A DNA stretch of 38,782 nucleotides from [Clostridium] methylpentosum DSM 5476 (lineage in GTDB: Bacteria > Bacillota > Clostridia > Oscillospirales > Ruminococcaceae): positions 448,280-487,061 of the forward strand of contig EQ973339.1 in NCBI GenBank assembly GCA_000158655.1, given 5' to 3'. The translations under genes were made by a program, and so were the position numbers. This document shows, piece after piece, positions 7,030 through 15,512 of the stretch. The notes under the pieces are model-generated. The model worked only from the letters and a program-made list of their open reading frames with translations. It did not search any database and was not told the origin of the DNA. How positions within the stretch are numbered: position 1 is the first letter of the stretch; each line of letters begins with the position of its first letter.

Positions 7030-7350
7030 TCAACCATCTCTCCTTTTCAAAACGAACCGGTTGCTGTTTCATAGCTGTGACATCCTGTCCATTGGAATCA
7101 GTTCCCCCTTTCCTTTCACAAAAATACCTTCCTACTATGATAGAACCCCAAAAACACGGGTTTTGTGACAGCTTTTTTTGCTATTTTAGAAAAATGAAGT
7201 TTTTTCTCCCAAATGAACAAGATGGGAATACTTCCTTTGTGCGGAACGCCTGAATCAGATTAATTTTTAACTGATAGAATCTGCGGTTCAGACAAGGGGC
7301 GGCTGCGGCTGCCCTGTTTCCGGCAAGCTGCATGAAAAAAGGATACGCTA
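7030..7350. other. Intergenic region between divergent protease and ECF genes
   Basis: About 390 bp separate the divergent genes, including the promoter at 7351-7379. A split stem (CTGAA/CAGATT with AATCTG/TTCAG, 7250-7291) and a GC hairpin (GGGGCGGC...GCTGCCCT, 7296-7313) lie before the ECF promoter; neither has a T-run. No gene is seen. The protease promoter must be in the left part, but I could not fix one with confidence. Confidence 0.4.
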
Positions 7351-7379
7351 TTGCTTATTTCTGCCATTTGAGGTATACT
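7351..7379 (+). promoter_or_regulatory. Promoter of the ECF-permease-tRNA-modification operon
   Basis: -35 TTGCTT (7351-7356), 17-bp spacer, -10 TATACT (7374-7379). Leader about 36 nt to the first ATG, too short for a riboswitch. Confidence 0.7.
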
Positions 7380-7421
7380 AAAGTGTAAACCAAAAATTCC
7401 GTTTCGCCGGGAGGACATGCC

Positions 7422-8042
7422 ATGTCAACGATGAAATCGACCACCAAACTCGTCAACCTCGCGCTGCTCATCGCGGTGATGTTGGTGCTCAACTTCACCA
7501 ACCTCGGACTCATTACCATCCCGTTTTCTCCCCTCAAGGTGACCACCCTGCACATTCCGGTCATCATCGGCGCCTGCCTGCTCGGCCCGCGCTATGGGGG
7601 AATCCTCGGCTTCTTCTTCGGGTTGCTGAGCTTTATCACCCACAGCTTTGTCGCCCCGGTGGTCACCTCGTTTGTCTTTACACCCCTCTACTCTCTCGGT
7701 GATTACCACGGAAATTTCTGGAGCCTTGTGATCTGCTTTGTGCCGCGCATCCTCATCGGGGTGTTCGCTGGGCTGCTGTTTCAAGCGCTCACGAAGCGGG
7801 ACAAAAACACAGCCCTCTCCGCCGGCGCGGCCGGAGTGGTCGGATCTCTGACCAACACCGTCCTCGTCCTCGGCGGCATCGCCCTGTTTTTTGGGCAGCA
7901 GTACGCGACTGTTAAATCGGGCGCCCTGCTTGCGATCATCATGAGCACCGTGGTGGTCAATGGCATCCCCGAGGCAATTTTTGCCGGCCTTCTCACCGCG
8001 GTGATCGTCCGTCCGCTGCTCAAGCTCTATGCACGCCGCTAA
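7422..8042 (+). CDS. ECF transporter S component (substrate-binding membrane subunit)
   Basis: 206 residues, about six transmembrane helices. Typical S-component features: an N-terminal positively charged start and first helix (LVNLALLIAVMLVLNF), then a loop and the PLKVTTLHIPVIIGACLLGP helix, followed by GGILGFFFGLLSF, and a C-terminal basic end. The pattern is that of PF12822-type S components (pantothenate PanT and related vitamins). No energising module (EcfA1, EcfA2, EcfT) is in the window, so it must share one encoded elsewhere (group II ECF, inference). There is no vitamin riboswitch in the leader, so the substrate stays open. GGGAGG precedes the ATG. First gene of a forward operon. 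Confidence 0.85.
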   Translation: MSTMKSTTKLVNLALLIAVMLVLNFTNLGLITIPFSPLKVTTLHIPVIIGACLLGPRYGGILGFFFGLLSFITHSFVAPVVTSFVFTPLYSLGDYHGNFWSLVICFVPRILIGVFAGLLFQALTKRDKNTALSAGAAGVVGSLTNTVLVLGGIALFFGQQYATVKSGALLAIIMSTVVVNGIPEAIFAGLLTAVIVRPLLKLYARR

Positions 8043-8069
8043 CCCTCTCTGAAAGGAACTATCTATCCA

Positions 8070-9062
8070 ATGTATCTGCTTGATTCCCACGCCGCCGAGC
8101 ACGCCGCCCACCATCATGGGGCGCTCCAGGAGTTTTTCGTCAACCTCTTCTGTAAGCTGTTCGGCGTTGAGGACGGAAATCCGCTCGCGGAAATACCCGC
8201 CCACTTTCTCTACGACCTGCTGCGGACCTTTTTGATTTTTATCATCGTCCTCTCAGTCGTCTCGTTCCTCAAAACCTACATCCCGGTGGCGAGTGTGCGC
8301 AAGTCGCTGCTCAAGGTCAACCGCTATATCGCGATTGTCATCGCAGCGTTTGCGGGCATCCTCTCCTCCACCTGCATCTGCACCAACGTCCCCCTTTTCC
8401 TCGGCTTTCTCGCCTTCGGCATCCCGGTGCACCTGGCGATGACCTACCTCATCGCCGCTTCGATGGTCAACATCACCTCCCTCCTGTCCATGGCGGCAAT
8501 TACGGACATCCGGTTTACCGCAGTTTACACCGGTGTCTGCCTGCTCATGACGATTGTGGCGGGGATTATCCTCTCGTTTATCGACGGGGAAAAGTACATC
8601 TACCGCGACCGGATTTCCGCCGGCGCGCTCGATCCCGACCGCAGACCGACCGTATCGGAGCGGTGGGGCTACGCCTTGCACGAGACCAAGCACACCCTGC
8701 GCGATCAGTGGGTCTACATCGTCATTGGCGTCGCGCTCTCCGCCCTGATCAACGGGTTTGTCAATCTCGATTTTGCCGAGAAAATTTCAAGCTTTGGTTT
8801 TTGGGGCGTGCTTGGGGTAACGGTGCTCGGGCTGGTGCTGCACACCGACGTGGTGTCGGTGCTTCCGGTTGTCTCCGCCCTGTTGCGGGTGGGGGTTCCC
8901 TACGGGATGCTCATCGCGCTCATCACCTCGCTCGCGTTTTTCTCCATCCCCATGGTGATCATGGTGAAAAAGACGGTGAGCCTGCGCTATGTTGCCTATA
9001 GCTGGGTGATCCTGTTTGCGCTCATCCTCATTACAGGACAGGTCCTGCTGGTGGTCACCTGA
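8070..9062 (+). CDS. Permease of the YraQ/ArsP (DUF318) family
   Basis: 330 residues with about eight membrane helices in two blocks divided by a long cytoplasmic loop (about 190-235, DGEKYIYRDR...). The motif STCICTNVPLF at 101-110 occupies the position of the Cys-containing motif of ArsP/YraQ permeases (Cys102, Cys104). The N-terminus is His-rich (HAAEHAAHHHG, 7-17), which could bind metal. ArsP exports trivalent organoarsenicals; many relatives are uncharacterised, so metal, metalloid or other efflux is possible. Its last base overlaps the first base of mnmL (TGATG), indicating translational coupling. Confidence 0.78.
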   Translation: MYLLDSHAAEHAAHHHGALQEFFVNLFCKLFGVEDGNPLAEIPAHFLYDLLRTFLIFIIVLSVVSFLKTYIPVASVRKSLLKVNRYIAIVIAAFAGILSSTCICTNVPLFLGFLAFGIPVHLAMTYLIAASMVNITSLLSMAAITDIRFTAVYTGVCLLMTIVAGIILSFIDGEKYIYRDRISAGALDPDRRPTVSERWGYALHETKHTLRDQWVYIVIGVALSALINGFVNLDFAEKISSFGFWGVLGVTVLGLVLHTDVVSVLPVVSALLRVGVPYGMLIALITSLAFFSIPMVIMVKKTVSLRYVAYSWVILFALILITGQVLLVVT

Positions 9063-10003
9063 TGGGCAGCCCGTTTCCTTACTCCAAAGACAACAAGCGC
9101 TACCACACCTGGAACTACCACCTCAACCAGCTGTTCGGGGGTAAGGTGTTTAAGGTGTCGCTCAACGCGGGGTTTACCTGCCCCAACATCGACGGAACCA
9201 AGGGGTACGGCGGCTGCACCTACTGCTCCAACGCGGGCAGCGGGGATTTTGCGGGCAACCCGAATGACGATTTGGTCCGCCAGTTTGAGCAGGTGAAAAC
9301 CGCGCTGCACCAAAAGTGGCCGCAGGCAAAGTACATCGGCTATTTCCAGGCGTTCACCAACACCTACGCCCCCCTCCCGGTATTGCGGGAAAAGTACGAG
9401 ACAATCCTTGCGCTGGACAATGTGGTGGGACTGAGCATTGCGACCCGTGCGGACGCGCTGCCCGACGAAGTGGTCGACTATCTCGCCGAGCTGTCCCAGC
9501 GCACCTATCTGGTGGTGGAGCTGGGGCTCCAGACCATCCACGACGAAACGGGGAAGCGGATCAACCGGGGACACAGCTATGCTGAGTTCCGCGCAGGCTA
9601 CCAAAAGCTGCGGGAACGGGGCATTCCCGTCTGTGTCCACATCATCAATGGGCTCCCGGGGGAAACCCGCGAGATGATGCTTGAAACAGTGCGGGAGCTT
9701 GCGAAGCTCGAGCTGCACTGCATCAAAATTCACCTGCTCCACCTGCTCAAGGGCACTGCGATGGCCGCAGAGTACGCGCGGGGGGAGTTTGAACTGCTCT
9801 CCCTCGAGGAATACGTGCAGATTGTCTGCGACCAGCTCGAGCTGCTCCCGCCCGAGGTCGTTGTGCAGCGGCTGACCGGGGACGGGGCAAAGGACGACCT
9901 GATTGGGCCGCTGTGGAGCCTTAAAAAATTTGTCGTCCTCAATGAAATTGACAAGGAACTTGTCCGGCGGGACAGCTTTCAGGGCAAGCGGTTTCACGAC
10001 TAG
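9062..10003 (+). CDS. mnmL: Radical SAM tRNA-modification enzyme MnmL (YtqA, TIGR01212 family)
   Basis: 313 residues. The N-terminus is diagnostic: RYHTWNYHLNQLFGGKVFKV, then FTCPNIDG (Cys40) and GGCTYCSNAGSGDF (Cys52, Cys55), giving the extended-spacing CX11CX2C cluster motif of this family instead of CX3CX2C. Also present: SIATRADALPDEVVDYLAEL and INGLPGET, typical TIM-barrel elements. In Bacillus the ytqA-ytqB (mnmL-mnmM) pair completes the mnm5 side chain of wobble U34, with MnmL acting on the cmnm5U intermediate and MnmM methylating nm5U (published recently; recalled, not checked). Followed after 8 nt by mnmM, which supports the assignment. Confidence 0.88.
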   Translation: MGSPFPYSKDNKRYHTWNYHLNQLFGGKVFKVSLNAGFTCPNIDGTKGYGGCTYCSNAGSGDFAGNPNDDLVRQFEQVKTALHQKWPQAKYIGYFQAFTNTYAPLPVLREKYETILALDNVVGLSIATRADALPDEVVDYLAELSQRTYLVVELGLQTIHDETGKRINRGHSYAEFRAGYQKLRERGIPVCVHIINGLPGETREMMLETVRELAKLELHCIKIHLLHLLKGTAMAAEYARGEFELLSLEEYVQIVCDQLELLPPEVVVQRLTGDGAKDDLIGPLWSLKKFVVLNEIDKELVRRDSFQGKRFHD

Positions 10004-10011
10004 GAGGAAGT

Positions 10012-10566
10012 ATGCAGAATATTCTCACCTTTGCAAAATACCTCATCACACAAAACGTCCCCTGCGACGGGGTGGTGGGGGACTTCACGATGGGCAACGG
10101 CTCGGACACTCTGTTTCTCGCGCAGCATTGCTGCAAGGGTAAGGTCTACGCCTTTGACATTCAGCAGCAGGCGGTTGACAACACCCGTTCCCGGCTCGAG
10201 GCCAACTGGGTGGACAACGCAGAGCTCATTCTCGACAGCCACAGCAACCTCGACCAGTATATTCGCGAGGAGCTCGACGGCGGGATGTTCAACCTCGGCT
10301 ACCTGCCCGGCAGCGACCGGACGGTGACGACCAAGCTCGAAACCACTCTAGAAGCGGTGCGCAAGGCAGCCTCTCTGCTCAAGATCGGCGGGGTGCTTGT
10401 GATCGTGGTCTACCCCGGGCACGATGAGGGCGCGCTGGAAGGGCGCACGCTGGAGGACGAGCTCGCACAGCTCGACAGCAAGGCGTACGACGTGCTCCTC
10501 TACCGGCTGATCAACAAAATATCCGAAGACTGCCCTTATATTCTCGCAATCGAACGGCGAAAATAA
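10012..10566 (+). CDS. mnmM: SAM-dependent tRNA U34 methyltransferase MnmM (YtqB family)
   Basis: 184 residues of class I methyltransferase fold. SAM motif I is GDFTMGNGSDTLFLAQ at about 24-39, and the acidic end of strand 2 is VYAFDIQQQAVD at about 46-57. The catalytic region has FNLGYLPGSDR at about 93-103, characteristic of YtqB, and the C-terminus has VIVVYPGHDEG. It transfers the methyl group to 5-aminomethyl(-2-thio)uridine at the wobble position. GGAGG precedes the ATG. Sits directly behind mnmL in the same operon. Confidence 0.88.
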   Translation: MQNILTFAKYLITQNVPCDGVVGDFTMGNGSDTLFLAQHCCKGKVYAFDIQQQAVDNTRSRLEANWVDNAELILDSHSNLDQYIREELDGGMFNLGYLPGSDRTVTTKLETTLEAVRKAASLLKIGGVLVIVVYPGHDEGALEGRTLEDELAQLDSKAYDVLLYRLINKISEDCPYILAIERRK

Positions 10567-10579
10567 ACTGGAGGCAATT

Positions 10580-11293
10580 ATGGAATTCACCCGAGAACAC
10601 TGGACGGAGCAGGACTACCAGCAGCTGGTTGCACAGCTGCGCGAGCTCGCCGATCCGGACTATCTTGCATTCAATCAAAAACTCGTTCCCGACTGCTCCA
10701 ATATGCTCGGCGTCCGGATGCCTGAGTTGCGCAGGCTCTCCCGCCAGATTGTAAAGGGCAACGCGGAGGAGTACCTCGCACTCGCCGGTGCGGGCAGCCA
10801 CGAGGAAATTCTGCTGCACGGCATGGTGATCGGGGCGCTGGACTGCGATTTTGAAACGCTCAAAGGCTACATTGTCGGCTTTGTTCCCAAGATCAGCAAC
10901 TGGGCGGTGTGCGACTCGTTTTGCTCTGGGCTCAAGCAGTTTGGCAAGGAGCAGCAGGCAGCCTACGAGCTGGTGGAGAGCTACGCTCTGAGCAGCGGAC
11001 CGTGGGCAATCCGATTCGGGCTGATCTCAATGCTCTCCCACTTTTTAAACGACCTCTACATCGACCGTGTGCTCGCTGTCAGTGGGCAGATCACCAATGA
11101 CCACTACTATGTGCGGATGGGCAACGCCTGGCTGATCTCGATGGCGTTTGTCAAATACCGCGACAAGACCCTCGCGTTTTTAAACGACTGCGCGCTCGAC
11201 GACTGGACCTACAACAAAGCGCTGCAAAAAATAGTCGAATCCAACCGGGTGGATGCCCAGACCAAGGAAATGATCAAAACACTCAAACGTTAG
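10580..11293 (+). CDS. DNA alkylation repair protein, AlkD-like HEAT-repeat family
   Basis: 237 residues, entirely helical, with the AlkD family's repeating HEAT-like units. Recognisable family positions are LGVRMPELRRLSRQI near 49-62, ISNWAVCDSFCSGL near 110-123 (the Trp and Asp of the AlkD base-extrusion site) and GPWAIRFGLISML near 145-158 (the conserved Arg). AlkD proteins remove positively charged alkylated bases (3mA, 7mG) without base flipping. GGAGG before the ATG; 13 nt behind mnmM and 10 nt before cca. Glycosylase activity is inferred from conserved residues. Confidence 0.85.
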   Translation: MEFTREHWTEQDYQQLVAQLRELADPDYLAFNQKLVPDCSNMLGVRMPELRRLSRQIVKGNAEEYLALAGAGSHEEILLHGMVIGALDCDFETLKGYIVGFVPKISNWAVCDSFCSGLKQFGKEQQAAYELVESYALSSGPWAIRFGLISMLSHFLNDLYIDRVLAVSGQITNDHYYVRMGNAWLISMAFVKYRDKTLAFLNDCALDDWTYNKALQKIVESNRVDAQTKEMIKTLKR

Positions 11294-11303
11294 GAGGAGC
11301 GGG

Positions 11304-12653
11304 ATGGAACTGCGAATTCCCGAACAGGTGCGCCAGGCGCTGAGCAAGCTGCGCGCCTGTGGATATGAAGCCTACATCGTGGGGGGATGCGTGCGCGACC
11401 TGCTGCTCGGGTGGGAGCCGGACGATTACGACATTACCACGAGCGCCCTGCCTTTTGAGACAATGCGCTGTTTTGCGGGGTACCACATCATCGAGACAGG
11501 GGTGAAACACGGCACCGTCACCGCAGTGATCGACGGGATGCCGCTCGAGATCACCACCTACCGCATTGACGGACAGTACAGCGACAACCGCCGGCCCGAC
11601 TCGGTGACCTTTACCCGCAGCCTGCGGGAGGATCTCGCGCGACGAGATTTCACCATCAACGCGATGGCCTACAGCCCTTCCAATGGATTGCAGGACTATT
11701 TCGGCGGACAGCAGGATCTGAAAGATCAGATGATCCGATGTGTCGGTGACCCACAGACCCGGTTCGAGGAGGATGCGCTGCGCATCCTGCGCGCTGTCCG
11801 CTTTTCCTCGGTGCTCGGCTTTGGGATGGAACCCACTACCGCCGCCGCCCTGCTGACCCGGCGAGGGTTGCTCGTGCACATCGCGCGGGAGCGGGTGCAG
11901 GTGGAACTCAACAAGCTGCTGCTCGGCCGGGATGTGGGCCGAGTGCTGCGGGAATACACCGAGGTGCTCTGTGAGGTGATCCCCGAAATTATCCCCTGCA
12001 TTGGCTTTGAGCAGCACAGCCGCTACCACCTTTACGACGTGTGGGAACACACAGTGCACACGGTGGAACGTTCTCCCGAACGCCTCACCGTCCGTCTCGC
12101 CATGCTGCTGCACGATTTGGCCAAACCGCTTACCTTCAGCATTGAGGGCGGTACCGGGCACTTTTACAGCCATCAGCAGAAGAGCGCTGACCTCGCGCAG
12201 GAGATTCTCAAACGACTGCGCTACAGCGGGGAAATCACCCGGCGGGTGGTCAACCTCATCCGTTACCACAGCGTCGAGTTTCACGGCTCGGCCAAGGCGA
12301 TCAAACGCTGGCTGGGCAAACTGGGGGAGGAAGAGCTGCGCGAGCTGCTGCTCGTCCAGCGCAGCGACCTGCTCGGCAAGGACCCTTCCTTTTGGTATGA
12401 GCTCGAGGAGCTCGACGAGAACGAACAGCGCATCAACGAAATTATCGCACAAAACCAGTGTTTCACGGTTGCCCAGTTGGCGGTCAACGGCAACGACCTG
12501 CGGGAAGTCGGCTGCACTCAGGGACGGCTGATTGGGCAGTTGCTCGAGTACCTGCTCGGCCTCGTTATTGACGAGGAGTGCCCCAACAACCGGGAGGCGC
12601 TCCTCTCGCGGGCCAATCAGTATCTGGTCAACCGGAAGCAGGCAGACGAATAG
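11304..12653 (+). CDS. cca: CCA tRNA nucleotidyltransferase with HD domain
   Basis: 449 residues. The class II nucleotidyltransferase head is complete: GGCVRDLLLG (27-36), the metal-binding pair in DDYDIT (40-45), the RRDFTINAMAY motif, and EEDALRILRAVRFS. The second half has an HD domain with LLHDLAKP, and the RYHLYDVWEHTVHTV segment, found in many Firmicute and proteobacterial CCA-adding enzymes and linked to 2',3'-cyclic phosphodiesterase/phosphatase activity. It adds or repairs the 3' CCA of tRNAs. GGAGGAGCGGG ribosome site. Last clear gene of the operon; there is no terminator right behind it. Confidence 0.93.
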   Translation: MELRIPEQVRQALSKLRACGYEAYIVGGCVRDLLLGWEPDDYDITTSALPFETMRCFAGYHIIETGVKHGTVTAVIDGMPLEITTYRIDGQYSDNRRPDSVTFTRSLREDLARRDFTINAMAYSPSNGLQDYFGGQQDLKDQMIRCVGDPQTRFEEDALRILRAVRFSSVLGFGMEPTTAAALLTRRGLLVHIARERVQVELNKLLLGRDVGRVLREYTEVLCEVIPEIIPCIGFEQHSRYHLYDVWEHTVHTVERSPERLTVRLAMLLHDLAKPLTFSIEGGTGHFYSHQQKSADLAQEILKRLRYSGEITRRVVNLIRYHSVEFHGSAKAIKRWLGKLGEEELRELLLVQRSDLLGKDPSFWYELEELDENEQRINEIIAQNQCFTVAQLAVNGNDLREVGCTQGRLIGQLLEYLLGLVIDEECPNNREALLSRANQYLVNRKQADE

Positions 12654-12662
12654 GTGAAGCGT

Positions 12663-12815
12663 ATGAACTGTCCGTTGTGCGCAACAGAAACAGAGCTTGG
12701 AATTCCGGACAGCTCACAGGCGGGCAGCAAGTGTGGAATTCTCAACGCCGCCCGCCTGAGTGGGACGTTGACCACCTGCGCGACGGCTGAAGCAGCGTTT
12801 TGTGGAGCCGGATAA
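12663..12815 (+). CDS. Possible small Cys-containing protein (50 codons)
   Basis: Begins MNCPLCATETELG, i.e. with a zinc-ribbon-like CPxC knuckle, and contains three further Cys. AGGTGA lies 6 nt before the ATG, and it starts 10 nt after cca, so it would be translated with the operon. The rest (AARLSGTLTTCATAEAA) is low in charge and not family-like. It may be the start of a small zinc-ribbon protein whose 3' part has decayed. Weakly supported. Confidence 0.3.
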   Translation: MNCPLCATETELGIPDSSQAGSKCGILNAARLSGTLTTCATAEAAFCGAG

Positions 12816-13148
12816 CCCGTTTTCCAAAAAAATTTTTCAATAGAAGCCTACCTGTATCGAAATTGCTACAAGCTGGCTCTGAGTTATGAGCTGTCGCTGT
12901 CCTGCTTTTCTGGGGGATCGTAAACCAATCTCTGTGTTGCACAGCGGCTGAGAGCTTGACTGCAGCGGATGCCGCAGTCCTCTGCAAAGGCCGGTTTTTT
13001 GTGGCTGACAGGCAGGGGATCAACGGGCCCACACCAGTTTGAGCCTTACCTCTGGGCGGTGTCTGCCGCACATTCCGAAAGCCTTTGGTTTTGCAGAGAT
13101 TTCGGAAGATCAGTCATAACTGCCGGCAGAGCTGGTGGTTTCCGAAAC
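12816..13148. other. Non-coding stretch behind cca
   Basis: No credible gene. A reverse 109-codon frame (12742-13071) lacks a ribosome site and protein-like composition. A bulged GC stem (about 12959-12979) is the only structure seen. Confidence 0.35.
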
Positions 13149-13197
13149 AATGAGAGCAAGTCGCCAATCTCCTGGCGGCTTGCTCTCATTGCTGTTT
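13149..13197 (+). terminator. Intrinsic terminator-like hairpin
   Basis: Perfect long stem (AATGAGAGCAAG... from 13149, right arm to 13190, GCC/GGC near the tip), followed by GCTGTTTT. It is 500 bp from the end of cca, so it ends either the cca operon or an unrecognised transcript. Confidence 0.7.
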
Positions 13198-13833
13198 TCA
13201 GACATGGAAATAACCCCCGATTTTATCGAGTGAGAGAAAAGAGCGGGGCGAGAAATAGGCGAACCGAAAAAAGGATGCAAAAACTGAAACCTCCCTGTAT
13301 ACTAGCAGAGGTTTGGCGGCCGCATTGCGAAAGTACAAGGGGGAGTAATCAGCGGAAAACAGCAACAATGAAATAAAACGTTCGGCGCATTTAAAGTACA
13401 GGCGCCAGTATCCTATCGGAGTATAGGAGAAAAGGGATATACGGGTCGCTAATTTTCGGGCGACATGCAAATATAAAATACAAGTACAGTTTTCGCTGCA
13501 AAGGCTATTCTTTGGATAGGGTCGGTCGAAAACAAAAAGGCGATAGCGCAATCCATCAGGAATCAATGAAAAGAAGAGTATGCCACAGAGCAAATCTCAC
13601 CCAAAGAGTAGATCAACCTGTTTCCGGGCAGCGAGAAAAAGTGAGCAAAAAACAAACAGCCGCAGGTGAGCGGCTGCTTGAAATAGGAATGAGGTGCTAA
13701 ACTTTTAGTGACCCTTTTAGAGACCGGGCGTACCACCCGTTTGCTTGTGGATTTGATTCTGTTACTCTTGTGGGAGTGACCGTTGAAAAATAAATATGCT
13801 ACATGACCTGATGCTTGTCACGCACCGATACAA
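13198..13833. other. Structured but apparently non-coding region
   Basis: No convincing gene in about 630 bp; the 131-codon reverse frame 13198-13593 is aromatic-rich, has no ribosome site and ends against the terminator. Several hairpins occur: AAACCTC/GAGGTTT (13287-13314), TCCTAT/ATAGGA (about 13409-13426), GTCGC/GCGAC (about 13445-13465) and CAGCCGC/GCGGCTG (about 13657-13677). I could not match it to 6S, tmRNA, RNase P, SRP or a known riboswitch. Confidence 0.4.
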
Positions 13834-14559
13834 TCATTTGCTTTCAGGCGCTCCAGCACCTGCCCACCGGGAGCCGGGAGGAGTGTGGTCCCGTCGGGTC
13901 TCCACTGCCATGAGAAACTCGTAGACCGGTTTAAGGAGCCTGAAATGCTGCGCGACGACCTGATCGAGGTTCTCCGAGAACATCAGGTTAAAATCAGTGG
14001 TGGTGCAGTCAAAATCAACCGATTTGCGGTCCACCCAGCTGCGGATGCGCTCCGGCTCGTCCGGCGCCTTGCTGCGCTTGTACAGGTCCCCGGTGAGGGA
14101 AAACACCTTTTGCCCCTCGTACGCCTCGAGCGCTTTGAGAAAAGCGGGTTCTCGCCCCAGAATCATCTCGCGATAGCACCGCATCGCGTCGGCAGACGCC
14201 TGGTAGTATCCCATCCCGTAGGAAAGCCCTCGGGGGGAGATGTCCACATAAAAGCCCGGCGGCCCCTCGTAAAGCTTTTTGTCCCGGATAAAAATCAGCC
14301 ACATGTTGTCCCGATAAAGGGATTTATCCTTAGAAAATCGGGTGTCACGGTAAATGCGGGAGATCGAGCGGGTCACCCGCGGCTCAACAATGAGGTCGGG
14401 ATCGAGCTCGAGCATGGTGGGCTTGAGCTTGACCACCAGCTCGGCCAACGGCCGTAACACCAGTTCGGTGTACTCTTTTTTGTGGGCGTGATACCACTCT
14501 TTGCTGTTGTTGAGCTTGTTTTCAAATAAAAAATCGAGTGTTTTCGCTGAGATCGGCAT
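13834..14559 (-). CDS. DUF2461 / TIGR02453 family protein
   Basis: 241 residues from the ATG at 14559, chosen because AAGGAGG lies 6 nt before it; the ATG at 14565 would touch the ribosome site. Family signatures: TLDFLFENKLNNSKEWYHAHKKEY at the start, ELDPDLIVEPRVTRSISRIYRDTRFSKDKSLYRDNM in the middle, and GPPGFYVDISPRGLSYGMGYY. The family is widespread and of unknown function; it is soluble. The last 20 residues (RRDHTPPGSRWAGAGAPESK) are unlike the rest and may be a recent C-terminal extension. Transcribed divergently from the dCMP deaminase gene. Confidence 0.87.
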   Translation of the reverse strand: MPISAKTLDFLFENKLNNSKEWYHAHKKEYTELVLRPLAELVVKLKPTMLELDPDLIVEPRVTRSISRIYRDTRFSKDKSLYRDNMWLIFIRDKKLYEGPPGFYVDISPRGLSYGMGYYQASADAMRCYREMILGREPAFLKALEAYEGQKVFSLTGDLYKRSKAPDEPERIRSWVDRKSVDFDCTTTDFNLMFSENLDQVVAQHFRLLKPVYEFLMAVETRRDHTPPGSRWAGAGAPESK

Positions 14560-14582
14560 AAACATCCTCCTTATCTGCTCCC

Positions 14583-14611
14583 ATTATACCCGAGCATGCA
14601 AAAAAATACAA
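14583..14611 (-). promoter_or_regulatory. Promoter for the DUF2461 gene
   Basis: Minus strand: -35 TTGTAT (14606-14611), 17-bp spacer, -10 TATAAT (14583-14588). Its -35 lies 2 bp from the -35 of the opposite promoter. Confidence 0.75.
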
Positions 14612-14613
14612 TG

Positions 14614-14642
14614 TTGCCCTGTGCTTTTGGGTATGCTATAAT
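14614..14642 (+). promoter_or_regulatory. Promoter for the dCMP deaminase gene
   Basis: -35 TTGCCC (14614-14619), 17-bp spacer, -10 TATAAT (14637-14642). Back-to-back with the minus-strand promoter, so only one polymerase should bind at a time. Confidence 0.78.
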
Positions 14643-14668
14643 GAAAGCAAAAAACGAGGTGGGACGAA

Positions 14669-15145
14669 TTGAAACGACAGGACTACATTTCATGGGATGA
14701 GTATTTTATGGGCATCGCCCTGCTTTCAGCGCAGCGCAGCAAGGATCCCAACACACAGGTGGGCGCCTGCATCGTGGGACAAGACAACAAAATCCTCTCC
14801 CTCGGCTACAACGGTATGCCGATTGGCTGCAGCGACGACGAGCTTCCGTGGAGCAATCAAGGGGAAGCGCTCGATACCAAGTATTTGTTTGTCTGCCACG
14901 CTGAGCTCAATGCGATCCTAAACAGCGGCAAGGACCTCTCGGGTGCAAAACTCTACACAACCCTTTTTCCCTGCAACGAATGCGCCAAGGCGATCATCCA
15001 ATCGGGAATCAAAGAGGTGGTCTACTGCTCGGACAAATACGCAGACACCGAGTCGACAATTGCTTCCAAAAAAATGTTTGGCATGGCTGGAGTTTGCTAC
15101 CGCGGCTATGATCTGCACGGCAAGGAGATCACAATCAATTTGTAG
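14669..15145 (+). CDS. Deoxycytidylate (dCMP) deaminase family protein
   Basis: 158 residues. Zinc site and catalytic Glu are in CHAELNAIL (His77, Glu79), with the two Cys ligands in PCNECAKAI (about 101-104). The N-terminal [26 protein letters not shown] and the [16 protein letters not shown] stretch are typical of dCMP deaminase / ComEB-like proteins and distinguish it from cytidine or tRNA adenosine deaminases. It converts dCMP to dUMP for thymidylate synthesis. TTG start, placed by GAGGTGGG 6-7 nt upstream; no better start is in frame. Appears monocistronic. Confidence 0.9.
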   Translation: MKRQDYISWDEYFMGIALLSAQRSKDPNTQVGACIVGQDNKILSLGYNGMPIGCSDDELPWSNQGEALDTKYLFVCHAELNAILNSGKDLSGAKLYTTLFPCNECAKAIIQSGIKEVVYCSDKYADTESTIASKKMFGMAGVCYRGYDLHGKEITINL

Positions 15146-15486
15146 CAACAGTTGGTCTGGATTCGCGCAGCTGTGACCGGCTGGTCTGCTGAACAAACCT
15201 GCTACGCCGAGAGCTGCTGTTTAGAGCAAGAGGCGTGGGCGCTAGGCCGGTTTTGGTGCAACCTGTTCCTCACTGAGCTGAAAAGGCGAGCAGCCGGCCT
15301 GCTGCCAGCGTCCCAGAACAGCGTCGTTTGCCAAGTATGTCGGAGAGGGAAACTAAACCCGCGTCAGCGGCAACAGGCCGTGACGAGTCGGGGTGTGCAG
15401 GGGCTTCTGTCCGGCTGAGATTTCTGGAAATTTGCCGATGTGCGCCCCTACACCCAATCGATATTTCTCTCAGATGATGTCTACAT
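15146..15486. other. Non-coding stretch between the deaminase gene and a terminator
   Basis: About 340 bp, GC-rich, no ribosome site or protein-like frame. It may be a long 3' UTR or an unrecognised RNA ended by the terminator at 15487. Confidence 0.35.
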
Positions 15487-15512
15487 GCCCCGCTTTGACG
15501 GGGCTTTTTTTA
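15487..15512 (+). terminator. Intrinsic terminator
   Basis: GCCCCG, CTTTGA loop, CGGGGC, then T7 and ATT. Strong forward terminator. Confidence 0.88.

Noticed and set aside
11756-11775. tRNA T-loop-like GGTTCGAG
   Set aside because: It is inside the conserved coding sequence of cca (TRFEEDALR) and has no cloverleaf around it.
13198-13593. 131-codon reverse ORF
   Set aside because: No ribosome site, unlikely aromatic and Arg-rich composition, no recognisable motif, and it ends against a terminator.
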